DNA from: Notospermus geniculatus
Lineage: Eukaryota > Nemertea > Pilidiophora > Heteronemertea > Lineidae
DNA: 64,000 nt
Assembly (NCBI GenBank): GCA_002633025.1
Contig: NMRB01000189.1
Coordinates: 372,645 to 436,644 of the forward strand
Reading direction: 5' to 3'
The translations under genes and the position numbers were made by a program. The notes under the pieces are model-generated. The model was not told where the DNA came from, did no database searches, and saw only the letters and a program-made list of their open reading frames with translations. Shown one piece after another: positions 32,800-44,699 of the stretch. How positions within the stretch are numbered: position 1 is the first letter of the stretch; each line of letters opens with the position of its first letter.

Positions 32800-34120
32800 A
32801 CCCGTTCAGTAGTGGAACTGCTAAATTAATGCGATACGCACCACTAGTCCAGTAGAATTACGAAAAACCTAGACAAAATTGCAAGAGAATTTTTCTTCGC
32901 AGATTCTGGTTCAGGGGGTTACTCTGATAGCACATATCATTTTAGGCCAAAATCGGACGACCCTAAGTACCCTAATTTGCATGAATTACGTATGGCCGCC
33001 AATGAGTCCGTTTTTGGCCAATATCTCTTAAACGGTGCGTGTTAGACCCCATAAATGTATTACTGACAGAGAGGAATGTCACCCCAAGGAATCCAAGTAT
33101 ACCATCAGAATTACGCTGTGACGTCATATATGTCATATATGACGTCATACATGTCATATATGACGTTATTACATCATATATGACCTAATTATGGCTCCAT
33201 ATTATGTCAGCTTTGGTGAAATGAACCTAGAGCAGTCTGTGCACCCTGTCATGAAAACAGGAACAGCCATGATAGTAAGGGTGTGTGCTACATCAGTAAA
33301 CACTGTAATCCAAGTTCTATTATAATGGTTGATCATCCGACTCTTCAAGATCAAGAGGTGCAGAAGCGTTACAACAGGATATGCCTTTGCATCCTGTGCA
33401 TGTACTCGAACATTCCATGCCATTCTTTCGATAAGTGCATCGGAGACTGTCACAGTCACCCTTGCATTGGGGTGGCAGCGGATGACCTTCAGACAGATAC
33501 TCGGGCCGGGTGCTGGGGAGAGGTCCACCTTTTCGGGCAGTAGGTGACCATCTTATAGCTGCCAACCTCAATCCGTTGGACTCAAATCTTCTGAACCCAT
33601 CCAAACCTGGGCTTGAAAATAAACTCTCTGGCTGTGGTACTTTGCCGCATCTGAAGTTGGCTCTCAGTTCGTCAAGAGTGCTTTCCATTGTCCCGCCATA
33701 TAAATAGACTAGAGAAAGCTCTCCTGCCTTTTTCTACGTCTTTTATCTGCTGCTGCCCTTGCTTGGGTCAAAATCTGCACTTGCTTCTTGAACCCATTAT
33801 TGTTTACTTTCTTCAAGGGCGCTCCTTTTCCAATGCCGAAGAGTCTGGATATCCACCAAGAGCATGAATCACTGGAAGGAGACTACACATTTCCTTTCCA
33901 AACAGATCTTTCAGACGAACAATGTCCCAGACTCTTCTCTTACCCTTCTTCTCTCCACACTTCTTTTCTCATCTGAAGACTAGCCCTTAGCCATTCTTGT
34001 AGAGCCGTTTGACATGGCTGATATACCGTTCAGCAATGGCATCATACATGTACGTCTTTCTTTGACTTAAGTGGCATTGTCGGAAATTCGTACTCCTCAC
34101 TACCATGTCAGTGCTAGACA
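32800..34120 (-). pseudogene. Family B internal-deletion copy (e)
   Basis: Full 3' region, Cys8 tail, and the same internal deletions as copy d. The upstream coding part reads TYMYDAIAERYISHVKRLYKN, then jumps to the region after the second acidic motif. It is preceded on the left by the taggcaat target and a hAT-like end (32,720-32,791). It stands head to head with copy f across 34,121-34,125. Confidence 0.7.
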
Positions 34121-34125
34121 GAGGG

Positions 34126-36190
34126 TCACTCCTCCACAGAATTCCTTGAACAAAAGACAGCACGTATGATGCTATTGCAGAACAGTATGTCAGCCATGTC
34201 CAACGGCTCTACAAGAATGCCATAGTTGTATCTGATGGCTATACAGAGGGTCCTTCCACCAAAGATGTTGTCCATCAAAGGAGGACGAAAGGCATAGAGG
34301 ACCTCGGGTGTCCTTCTCCCCGGCAATGCCACTCAAGTCAACGAAAGACCAATTTCTCGCTAATGCTGAAAATAAACAACGTTTCATTGACTTGCTGGCA
34401 GAAAAAATGAATGAAAGTGGTACCAAAACTTAAAGCGCAGATGAGACGCTGACATTATGACAGCGAAAGCAGCTGCCAGGTGTTCATCATCTGCTTCACC
34501 AAACTGGTGAAGATACCGATCTGCTCATACTGCTCTTTTTCTACTGCAGTGATGATTGCAAAGGGCTAGTCTGCAGGTCAGAAAAGAAGTGTGGAGAGGA
34601 GGGTAAGAGAAGAGTCTGGGACATTGTTCGTCTGAAAGATCTGTTTGGGAAAGGAAATGTGTAGTCTCCTTCCAGTGATACATGCTCTTGGTGGATGTGA
34701 CACAACATCCAGACTCTTTGGCATTGGAAAAGGAGCGCCCTTGAAGAAAGTAAACAATAATGGGTTCAAGAAGCAAGTGCAGATTTTGACCCAAGCAAGG
34801 GCAGCAGCAGATAAAAGATGTAGAAAAGGCAGGAGAGCTTTCTCTAGTCTATTTATATGGCGGGACAATGGAAAACACTCTTGACGAACTGAGAGCCAAG
34901 CGGTTTTCTGAAAAGGTGGCCACTTTTAGTGTTCAGGTCCAGTCATTGCCGCCAACTTCAGATGCGGCAAAGTACCACAGCCAGAGAGTTTATTTACAAG
35001 CCCAGGTTTGGATGGGTTCAGAAGATTTGAGTCCAACGATTTGGGGTTGGCAGCTATCAGACGGTCACATACTGTCCCAAAAAAGGTGGACCTCTCCCCA
35101 GCTCCCGGCCCGAGTATCTGCCTGAAGGTCATCCGCTGCCACCCCAATGCAAGGGTGACTGTGACAGTCTCCGATGCACTTATCGAAAGAATGGCATGGA
35201 ATGTTCGAGTACATGCACAGGATGCAAAGGCATATCCTGTTGTAACGCTTCTGCACCTCTTGATCTTGAAGAGTAGGATGATCAACCATTATAATAGAAC
35301 TTGGATTACAGTGTTTACTGATGTAGCACACACCCTTACCATCATGACTGTTCCCATTTTCATGACAGGGTGTACAGACTGCTTTAGGTTCATTTCACCA
35401 AAGCTGATGTAATATGGAACCATAATTAGGTCATATATGATGTAATAATGCCATATATGACATGTATGACGTCATATATGACATATATGACGTCACAGCG
35501 TAATTCTGATGGTATATTTGGGTTCCTTGGGGTGACATTCCTATCTGTCAGTAATACATTTATGGGGTCTAACACGCACCGTTTAAGAGATATTGGCCAA
35601 AAACGGACTCATTGGCGGCCATATGTATATGCAAATTAGGGTACTTAGGGTCGTCCGATTTTGGCCTAAAATGATATTTGCTATCAGAGTTACCCCCTGA
35701 ACCAGAATCTGCAAAAACAATTCTCTTGCAATTTTGTCTAGGTAAGGCATTATTTTTGCTATTTCTACTGGACTACACATCAAAAGGAGAACTTGATGGC
35801 TGTAATGACGTCATGCCCGTTGCTGACGTCACGGATGACGCGACGGCAATGTTGGTGACTTCATGACGTCAAAAGGCCTTAACAGCATTGTTATTTTCGT
35901 TTACCTTGTATCTCGAACTATAGCGATATCAAAATTCGGGCTTCGTAAGGACAATTCCCAGGCCCGTCAGCATTTGCATACCAAGTTTGGCGGCGATCCG
36001 TCCGTCAGTCTTGGAGAAAATCGCGAACAAACAAACAAACTCTTGTCAAATTTTAGTATGATACAAGGTTGCTCATATTACGGAATATTCTGAAAATTTC
36101 CATTCATTTATTTGCAATAAACTTTTTTCTGAATTATTTCTGTGCATGTGGGTCGATTAATGAAACTTCATCAGCTGATGAGGACATTAG
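34126..36190 (+). pseudogene. Family B transposon, longest copy (f)
   Basis: Motifs in order: YDAIAEQYVSHVQRLYKN, AIVVSDGYTEGPSTKD with HQRRTKG (first acidic box), STKDQFLANAENKQRFIDLL, a DADIM piece in another frame, GEDTDLLILLFFY, then HALGGCDTTSRLFGIGKG and the Cys8 tail ending at TAG near 35,275. These match the FEN-like layout of family A. At least three frameshifts and an in-frame stop after EKK show decay. Downstream are the TGACGTCA cluster and a segment shared with copy b. The N-terminal zinc region is absent. Confidence 0.7.
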
Positions 36191-37042
36191 CACCGTGGAG
36201 AATCGGCAGCCGCCTTTCCGAGTACATGTATTTCGTTCCGGCAGCAACCCTCTCCGAGTCGCATGTTACATCTCACCGAGTAAAAACGGCGGATGTTGCT
36301 GAAACGCCGACAAAACAGGTGGTTTTATAACTCCTACCTCAGAGTAAGTTTTTTATGATCCCGTGGAGGCTATTTTAATTTGTATACTCCATCGTTCGGT
36401 AGAAAGTTTATCAAGGTTTTAGCTTGCAATCGGATGTACGGAGTGAAATTTTTGGGAAGGTTGCCGATCTGCGTAAAATCCACTGTGTGTCAATCGCTTC
36501 ATCCTCGGACGAAAATGCCTCTTTTAGTCAAGTACAAACACTAAAATGGTTATCTTCGTGATCATAATTAAGTTTTCGTCTTAATCTTGGAAGAAACAAG
36601 GCGTCTGCGAGATAAAAAGGCTATCAGTTGACTAAAAGAGGCATTTTCGTCCGAGGATGAAGCGATTGACACAGCACAGTCCAGTGGATTTTACGCAGAT
36701 CGGCAACCTTCCCAACAATTTCACTTCATACATCCGATTGCAAGCTAAAACCTGGATAAACTATCTACCGAACGATTCTGGTAGGAAGCAATGTCTTTCA
36801 CCTTGGAAACCCTATTTCTATTTCACATACCGAACGATGGAGTATACAAATTAAAATAGCCTCCACGGGACCATAACAGACTTACTGTGAGGTAGGAGTT
36901 ATAAATCCAGCACTTTTGTCGGCGTTTCCTGCCTCATCAGCGACATCCGTCATTTTTACTTGGTGAGGTATAAAATATGACTCGGAGAGGGTTGCTGCCG
37001 GAACGAAATACTCGGAAAGGCGGCTGCCGATTCTCCACGGTG
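36191..37042. mobile_element. Palindromic MITE, TSD attag
   Basis: Ends caccgtggagaatcggcagc and its complement, flanked by attag at 36,186-36,190 and 37,043-37,047, a 5-bp duplication. It is the intact sister of 30,857 and sits at the same position in family B, so it inserted before that copy was duplicated. It contains a 52-bp insert at 36,777-36,828. Confidence 0.85.
36777..36828. mobile_element. 52-bp insertion with 10-bp duplication
   Basis: Inserted between two copies of accgaacgat (36,767-36,776 and 36,829-36,838); the sister MITE has one. The insert has no clear inverted ends, so it may be a filler-type or very short element event. From 37,060 to 37,660 no feature is supported. Confidence 0.6.
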
Positions 37043-37711
37043 ATTAGGGGGGGGGGGGGGATAGGCCTACAATGTTCCAGCATTCATGGCAAAGAATTGC
37101 TGTCTTTGTTGTCACAGCTATTGTATGAACAGTCTTACATCAGGCCAGCACCTCGCCAGCACCACAACTCCATAGGCATTGAGAATTAGAGTTACATAAC
37201 TTGCCTTTCCTTGCAGAGCAGTAAGGGCAGGTTGATGACCATTCAAAAGAATGTTTTGTTAGAAAGATTACCTCATTGAATCAGTTTGTAGTGCTTCCTA
37301 TGCAAAAAACACCACCCCGTTCAGATGAATAGTTGAACCCAAGTTCCCACAAAAGTCATCCAGTCCGGTTATGTCACTGTTATGACTTTATTGACAATGG
37401 TAGTCGACAATAGGCCTAAGGGTCTTCAGAGTGTTCATGTTCTTCCAAGTGAGAGATATCAAACTACTTTTGGGACTTTTTTTGGTACTTTCATTGAATA
37501 CAACTGGATTATTTTGCAGGTAGGTGACACATGGCTCATTCGCGAACCTATAATCCAAGTTTTTTTAGAAATATTTTGGTTCTAATATGAAACTTCAAGG
37601 CTTCAAACACCCATTGTCTTAGAAAATTACTTCAAATGTTATTGATTGTTGTACCATTTAAGGGGGATGTAAAGAGGCCACTGAGTGAATTACCACAAGT
37701 GGCACCCATCC

Positions 37712-38594
37712 AAAAAGTCCAATATCCGTTTGTGAGGCAGACAGGAGGGCGTGGCCATCAGTGTCTATACATGCACAGCTCACTGTACACTGCACACACA
37801 CACTAATTAACAAGCCCCATTGTCTTTACGAGACATTACATCACCTGAGCTTGGGTGCAATCAAACTCCAAGCCAGCACCCTTTCCAACTAATCAAGTAG
37901 CATAAAACGCAACAGAAGGAATATAGCTAGAGTCAACGAGACACGAAAATGTTGTCTTCATCACTAATAGTCCATAATCACCGGTGAAATTTGCACTGCA
38001 TTTCTAATTCCACAAAACATGGGAGACTGCCATTTCCACGTAGTCTCGCTCAGTTACACATGTTGTGTTGCGCATCCCACTACACATTTTCCAGTGAATT
38101 CGACGACTTTTTGCTGTTGGTCACATGACTGGTCGAGTTCGTATTCAACCCGAGTAACGATGTCGGTCACATATTATGACGTCAAAAGAGTAGATTCACC
38201 AGGAATTTATGGAGTTCGGGTTGCGACCCGATTGGACCGAGTTGAACTTCGAAAGTAGTTCGAGTAACTCATTATGGCAGCTCCCATGTTTTGTGAAATT
38301 GGAAAATGCAGTGCAAGTTTCACGGTGATTCTGGACGATCCGCGATAAAATCAACATTTACGTGGCTCGTTGTCTCTAGCTATATTTATTCTGTTGCATT
38401 TTACGTTACTTGATCAGTCGGAAAGGGTGCTGGCTTGGAGTTTGATTGCACCCAAGCTCAGGTGATGTAATGTCTCGTAAAGACAATGGGGCTTGTTAAT
38501 TAGTGTGTGTGTGCAGTGTACAGAGAGCCATGCATGTATAGACACCGATGGCCATGCCCTTCTGGCTGTCAACATCACGGATATTGAACTTTTT
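37712..38594. mobile_element. Fold-back element FB3
   Basis: Arms of about 320 bp: aaaaagtccaatatccgt at the left, acggatattgaacttttt at the right, with cattgtctttacgagacatt and agcttgggtgcaatcaaact pairing inside. Flanks are inverted R1 sequence. The R1 copy at 39.5 kb has only gaacttttt (39,509-39,517) at this point, equal to the element's terminal 9 bp, so that site is either a footprint or a deletion product. Confidence 0.7.
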
Positions 38595-39046
38595 GGCTTG
38601 TTGTACTTGACTCGATGACTCGAAGGCGCGAAGAAGGCCAATTAAATTACCTGTATATTGATGGGTGCATGCCTTATTTTAATTCGAGTTCCACTTCAAA
38701 ACACTGGGTTACGATGCAACATTTTTAGGAAGATGAAATAGGCCACCTCTGGCATATTTTTATAACCATCGTTAGACATGTTAAACCACATACCTATGTA
38801 TTCCCATTTTTAGTATAACTCTAAGGCCGTGACGTCATTGGCGTTTAGAATGCATGATTGTGGTTGTGCGTGAAGCAGCGGAATTCATTCAAAACTTTTT
38901 TTTTTTCGTTGAAGTGTTTTGAAGAAGTACAGTCCAAGAATTTAATTTTCATTACATAATAAAAAATATCAAAGAATTGTAAAAAATTGTTCCAAGATCT
39001 GAAACTTTTCGTCCAAGATTGTCAAGTGCGTCTTGCCAAGATGCAA

Positions 39047-39515
39047 GTGACCACAAAACTGATGACGTCATGAAGTACATGAACAACCCGGGTGAATTTC
39101 GTCATTTTCATGAATTTACTTTTTGCGTGGCAGCTCTAACACTGCGGCATAGAACATGCAGTAGGATCATTGCTCAAAAGGGCTGAAAATTACCGCTATA
39201 CCTCCTCCGGGGTGTGCAATAGGGAGACAAGACCAATTCCAACAACTTTTCAAAAGGGACCCATAGTCAGTTCTCAAGGACTTAGGAGCTATAGGCCTAG
39301 TTCCAGGCTACCCTTTATTTCATGATTTACGCTGAATATCAACCTCACTACACTTCTTGGTAGCTGGGGACACTACGTCGGTCCACTTCCGCCGTTGATC
39401 CATACCACTTCTTAGAAATGACCAGCTGAATGTCATTGAATAATTTTGGCGGTCATCGAGTCATCGCACCATCGAGTCTTCGCGTCATCGAGTCAAGTAC
39501 AACAAGCCGAACTTT
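39047..39515 (+). repeat. Dispersed repeat R1b (empty sites)
   Basis: Uninterrupted counterpart of R1a. It has single copies of gaaaattac and ggtagctgg where R1a carries elements. A 9-bp deletion-type difference follows ggcagctcta. It ends at the FB3-related site. Confidence 0.85.
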
Positions 39516-40353
39516 TTGGATGGGTCCCACTTGTGGTACTTCACTCAGTGGCCTCTTTACATCCCCCTTAAATTGGCCTGAAACACAGAATTATCCCCCC
39601 CAAATTGCAAGATCATAGCTCTTTCAGTTTTCCCACGGATCACAAATCGCAATCTTGAATTCAAAGTGAAACAGCCCCTTTAATACAGTGTACCGATAAA
39701 TGCATACATTTTGTCTCATTATTACTGTAGGGAAATGTACAGGTCACTTTTTCATGACGCAACGTCAACACCTAAAATGACGTCAATGACGTCGCTAAGG
39801 TCAACTCGTAGTCCGAACACTGCCTCCTGTTGCTCATTTGCAGAACTGACGGCCGCAACAAGAGTCAGATGAAGCATATCGCGGGGGGGGGGGTCTATTT
39901 TGATTGGTCCAACCATCTCTAGGTCGTGTTTTGAATACATTTACTAGTGCACGGCAATCGTATCACTTGACAACGCTGCTCTCAGGCATTTTACTTGCTG
40001 TTTCAACCGGCTACACGCTCTCTGTTCACTCTTAGCCAGACAAACATTAAGAAAACCGCAATTTCTTATCAAAATCACGAAAAATATTCCTCTCGAAAAG
40101 CTGAATCGGCGAATGCACAGCATCGCCATCTTTACAATTTGAGGTCACGTGATAACGGGAACCAGCAATCCGTGATCTGATCATGCTGATGATGTAGAAC
40201 CAAAATCTGGTTCTTCGGTTACTCATCATCTGACTCTGTATTAGCGTCCAGCAGATTCTAAAAATAGCAATACGAGTCAGACGTTCGGACTAGTCAACTC
40301 GCTGGCAGCGCTGCCCTGTCGAGATGAAAAATAGCGCCGTCCCCACCATTGAG

Positions 40354-40668
40354 GCTGAATCGGTTAATGTCGTCCTGGGTACACCTCATTATTACCCAGG
40401 GTAATCCTGGGTAATCCTTTTTGTTACCCAGGATCGTCCTGGGTACAGTTAAGGTACCTTAACATTACCCAGTTTAAAAACCCGCCCCAATTTCCAGCTG
40501 CGCCCAAGGTTGCGGTATATCTGCAGGTGGAAAATGGCACGCATTTCAAACTGGGTAATGTTAAGGTACCTTATTTATACCCAGGATTGTCCTGGGTAAC
40601 AAAAAGGATTACCCAGAATACCCAGGGTAATAATGAGGTGTACCCAGGACGACATTAACCGATTCAGC
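40354..40668. mobile_element. Fold-back element FB2, relative of FB1
   Basis: The left end gctgaatcggttaatgtcgt differs from that of FB1 at a few bases, and the right end is its complement. Arms are again built of cctgggta/tacccagg blocks. Flanks accattgag (40,345-40,353) and ctcattgag (40,669-40,677) match at 7 of 9. At 315 bp it is shorter than FB1 and has no coding trace. Confidence 0.75.
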
Positions 40669-41451
40669 CTCATTGAGTCCCTGAATTTGTATTGAAAGTC
40701 TAATTCATACCCTCATCAAACAAAACCGCTAACAAAAGTGACTTATCACCACTTGATAGAAGCTTTCCAAGCCGATTTCCAAAAGCAGTAATTTTTCACC
40801 AAATTTCGGGCAGCTCCCTACACCCATGATTTTATGTCGGTCATTTTTCTTGCCACGGCTTCCCTCTCTTTGAATACCACTTATCACGTCGCGGACGTCC
40901 ACAAATCTAGGCCTGCTTGCGGATCTAATCATCACTATGGTCATAAAGGAATCAACCATAAAGGTTTAACTGCGAACGATGAACTGACTGAGGGACACAC
41001 TTCATGTGTTGCCACCAGATGTCTCTCACTGCCTGAATTTCGGCTTTACGTAATAGGCACGAGCTTCAACTTTTTTTGTGGTGAAGAGGTACATGAACCT
41101 GTCAACTTGATGCTTTGAATTCCATTTCGGAGGATAACAGAGCTATTTTCAGCACAATTAGTGCTCCATTTACAAATGTACGTCAGCCTATTCAAATGTA
41201 CACAGATGACCCTGTGCTCACATCGTTCGTGGGGTTCTCATTAATTCAGTCCTTTTGTATCATAAGATCAACTTGTCGGAATTCAACAAAATTTGCAGAA
41301 AACGTGCAGAAGGGTCTTGCCTATCATATGGAAAAGTCAGAATGCAAATATGTTGAGGTTTAAAGGGATACTGTCCACATTTATAAAATGCTAAATTTGT
41401 AAGTTGAACCTTTATGGTTGATCCCTTTATGCTATGGTGGATTAATGGGAC

Positions 41452-41519
41452 CAAAGAGAAGGCGAGCACAAAAATCGACACACAATATGATAAAGTATAA
41501 AGTCAATTTCCAGAATATA
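41452..41519 (-). mobile_element. 5'-truncated Penelope-like copy
   Basis: 68 bp matching the terminus of the element at 26,868 (gagcacaaaaat, gacacacaatat, gtcaatttccagaat). It is flanked by gtggattaatgggac at 41,437-41,451 and 41,520-41,534, an exact 15-bp duplication. Short truncated copies with long duplications point to target-primed reverse transcription. Confidence 0.7.
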
Positions 41520-41633
41520 GTGGATTAATGGGACAATTTATTTTCAGGTGAAAATATGTCGGCACTAAGAGACACTTCTGCCTCTGGCTCCAGGGTACGT
41601 TATTCCTTGTATAATTTGGAATATTCCGTCTTA

Positions 41634-41871
41634 AGGCCCGTTTACACATACAACTTTTCATATGCAACTTCATGCAACTTGTTGCATAAACCTGATGAGA
41701 CCAAAACGTTTCATAAAAGTTGCATGTGTAAACTGGCATGCAACTTGTTGCAACTCGATCACGCTGGATGTTGCATCGATTTTCTATGTGTAAACCGTCC
41801 CAGTTCGTTTGCAACAAGTTGCAGGTTGCAGCAACTTGCAACACTTGGTGCAACCTAGTGTAAACCGCCCT
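41634..41871. mobile_element. MITE, TTA duplication, cccgtttacac ends
   Basis: Left aggcccgtttacac and right gtgtaaaccgccct are inverted ends flanked by TTA on both sides, as in PIF/Harbinger. The inside is packed with tgcaacttgttgca palindromes. Confidence 0.7.
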
Positions 41872-41919
41872 TTATGCTTCATGATGACAGGCTACTTTCG
41901 TGGCTGGGTCTTTGTTTCA

Positions 41920-42255
41920 TAGGCCCCTTTTACACTACGTGTTTTCAACCGTGCTCGACCCGGGTCGAACACGGCGCGGCAAAAAAGGTGATAGTGTAAA
42001 TGGGTTGGCACGGCACAACTGGGCTCGGCACGGTGCTACTTTCATCCGGGCCGAACCCCCCAACAGGAGGTGGGTTCGACCCGGGTCGAGCACGGTTCCG
42101 CTGGAAAACTGCACAGTGTAAACACGCTAATTGACGCGGTTTTCATGGTGCAGTGTAAATGGGGTAAAATGCTCTTTCTGAGGCGGGCCTGGCTCGGGTC
42201 GAGCACGGCGCGGTTCATCCGGGCCAAAATTCTGCGTAGTGTAAAAACGGCTATA
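41920..42255. mobile_element. GC-rich MITE, ttttacactacg ends
   Basis: Left ggccccttttacactacg and right cgtagtgtaaaaacggct form the ends. Inside, three cgacccgggtcgagcacg-type palindromes repeat and agtgtaaa words recur, so the element looks built from repeated terminal units. Confidence 0.65.
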
Positions 42256-42966
42256 GGGTCTTTTTTATTGTACGGCCATTATTTTATAGTTCATATGGTT
42301 CATAATCATAGGGTCTTTGTTTATAGCTGATTATTCGTTTGGTCAGTGGTCTTCAGTGTTTGTTCTTCATTTTATAAATTCGTTTACCTTCATCCTTGGT
42401 GTTCGAAACATTTCAGGTTGAATCATTTACAGTATGTATACATTAAAACATTCATATTCAAGTGTCCACATACAGCTAACTTTTTATGGTTTCCGATCTT
42501 CAAACCATATTGTGTTTCTTGGTCATGGTGTGTCTGTCGAGGTCTGTCTGTCCGTGTGGCCATCCATCCGTCCGTGCGGTCTGTCACACCCTGTAACTTT
42601 GTTCCTGCAACAGCTACAGACCTGGAAATGTGACGTACCCCCAGGTAACATGACCTGAGCTATGGAATGAAAATTTCAGGTATCCGATCCCTGGTTCAGG
42701 GTGAAAATGATGTATACCACCTATAGGTTTAATCAAGGATCCTGTTCCCGCTACGCAATACTTCTCAAGGTCAGAGGTCAAGGTCACAGTCAACCTCACA
42801 GATAAGTCAGAACCTGGTGAGGTGGAAGCCTAAAACCTCCACCCACACCTAGGGTCGACTTCGATTCACAACTCAGTAGAGAATCTGCCACCGGTAATAA
42901 CGTCAGAAAAGCAAAGTGCGCATGCCTACTCGAGTCGTGAATCGAAGTCGATCGAGTAGCGCCAAG

Positions 42967-43191
42967 ATGGCGGCCAATATGAATTTAGACTTGTCAGAAG
43001 AATTTTTCCATGACAACGGACCAAATTTAGTGGTTGTTAATCAGTTTACGGCCCAGGCGGCAATAGCGTTGCTGTTAAGACGATCCAGAGTAGTTATTAA
43101 GTACGGAACGGAACGGAACGGAATCGCGGTTGCAAACGGAATGCAAAAGACGGACCGACCCTGTAAATGGAACGCAACAGAGCAATCTTAA
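42967..43191 (+). CDS. Possible first exon, unknown protein
   Basis: caagATGGCGGCC is a strong animal start context in a GC-richer segment. The frame reads MAANMNLDLSEEFFHDNGPN, LVVVNQFTAQAAIALLLRRS, then ggaacggaacgg low-complexity text and TAA at 43,189. The first 45 residues look protein-like; the rest probably reads into an intron, with a possible donor at TCCAGA|GTAGTT. It could be the 5' exon of the gene at 47,465, the same strand 4.3 kb downstream, but this is inference. Confidence 0.35.
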   Translation: MAANMNLDLSEEFFHDNGPNLVVVNQFTAQAAIALLLRRSRVVIKYGTERNGIAVANGMQKTDRPCKWNATEQS

Positions 43192-43447
43192 TGATAACGC
43201 TGTGCTGTGATGTTGGGTTCGTTCTGTTATGTTGGTATTAAGCTCAATTATTGGGTCGTGCTCTTTACTTTATTGGGGCAGTGCATTTGTGGGGGCTTTG
43301 ATTCTATTGGAGTTATGTAGTTCCTTTTTGCCTGTGGGATGGTATATTGCTTCAGTAGTTGATTTCATTCTTTGGTCTTGGCAGTCCCTCTGGTAGGGAA
43401 GGCCTACCCATCCCAATAACCACGGCCAGTAATTGAACCAACCACTA

Positions 43448-43535
43448 CTACCCCACCAGCATGACCGGCAGAATCGAACTCGCACAACTAAAGAATTGCC
43501 TTATCCCAATTAGAATAAGGTGAGGCTACCCAAGG
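43448..43535 (-). repeat. tRNA-like SINE head, weak
   Basis: The minus strand has gggtagcctc as an A-box-like word and gagttcgattctgc as a B-box-like word. No cloverleaf or tail was resolved. The remaining DNA between 43,191 and 43,815 has no other support. Confidence 0.3.
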
Positions 43536-43814
43536 TGAGGCTGAACCAATCGCCATCACTAAAGCGATACACGAACAAAGATTAGCACGATCTTAGAGTT
43601 GAGGTCACCACAAACATGATAGAACGAACTAACATAACAGCACGGCGCTGTCCATTTGAAATGAAATGAAGATTAACTTTGTTCCGTTCCAGTTTCAGGG
43701 TCAGTCCGTGTTTTACATTCCGTTTGCAACCACGCTTTCCTTCTCGTTCTTAATGTCAACAAGATGACATTGTAAATGTCGTATGGTTCCCGATTAGGTA
43801 CTTCTACACGAACG

Positions 43815-44056
43815 GAACATTGATAGAGACAAAGATACATTGATAGAGATAGATGCATTGATAGAGACAAAGATACATTGATAGAGATAGATGCATTGAT
43901 AGAGACAAAGATACATTGATAGAGATAGACACATTGACAGAGATCAGGATACATTGATAGAGATCGGATACATTGATAGAGATCAGATACACTGATAGAG
44001 ATCAGGATACATTGATAGAGATCCAGATACATTGACAGAGATCTGGATACATTGAN
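43815..44056 (+). repeat. Minisatellite, acattgatagagat units
   Basis: About seventeen 13-15 bp units of a(t/c)a(c/t)attgatagaga with alternating caa/t/tcagg inserts, partly in 28-bp higher-order pairs, ending at an undefined base (44,056). A long minus-strand frame across it is only repeat translation. Confidence 0.9.
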
Positions 44057-44284
44057 TACAGAGGGGGGTTCCGGGGGGTTGGAACCCCACTCGGCGACCT
44101 CCATCAAACATCTCGCTTGTAGCGTAGCGCCCGCCCATGAGTCTGATGTAATCATTGTAATACAATCGTTGCATCGATGATTCGAAGAAACCTCTATTCC
44201 CCTTCTTGGGACAACATACTGTATTGTGTATGCGTGCACCTGATTCAAAATAGGAGGCGTGGCATCGGACTTTCTCAATCTTGG

Positions 44285-44461
44285 ATGCCGGGAAATCGCG
44301 TCTCAGAGCTTCTACTTTTCAAAATTTTCCTGGGGGACGTCCCCCAGACCCCCGCTAAATCGGTGCCAACGGCGCTGGTGATCGAAGCGCAGATGGCGCG
44401 TGCGAGTCCAGTGGCCTCCACCTTCAGAACCCACCCCTCGAGAAAATCCGGGATCCGCCCC
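44285..44461 (+). repeat. Dispersed repeat, ggatccgcccc end (copy 1)
   Basis: Starts atgccgggaaatcgcg, includes a gggggacgtcccccagaccc block and ends gggatccgcccc. It is repeated directly at 44,700. The terminal ggatccgcccc suits a non-autonomous DNA element or SINE end. Confidence 0.7.
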
Positions 44462-44699
44462 GTATTAAGTCGGGGTCTTGATGCTTCTTTTATTGAACAC
44501 CTTGGAGTTAATTGTGTTGATGCCGTCTTTTAAAAGTATGTATGTCAAATTTTGGAACGTGATTGTTCGCTGTAGTGTGGGCTGCCGTCTTGATCCCTTA
44601 GCCCAGTCAGTAGTATATTAAATTGTAATTTTTGCTGGTTTTATGCCATTCAGAAGGTGGTTTTCCAAGCACCGACGGGATCTAGGTTTGCGTTCCGAA

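Noticed and set aside
43673-44278. Minus-strand frame of 201 codons with SLSMYLSLYQC repeats
   Set aside because: It is translation of the gatagaga minisatellite and crosses an undefined base; no protein features.
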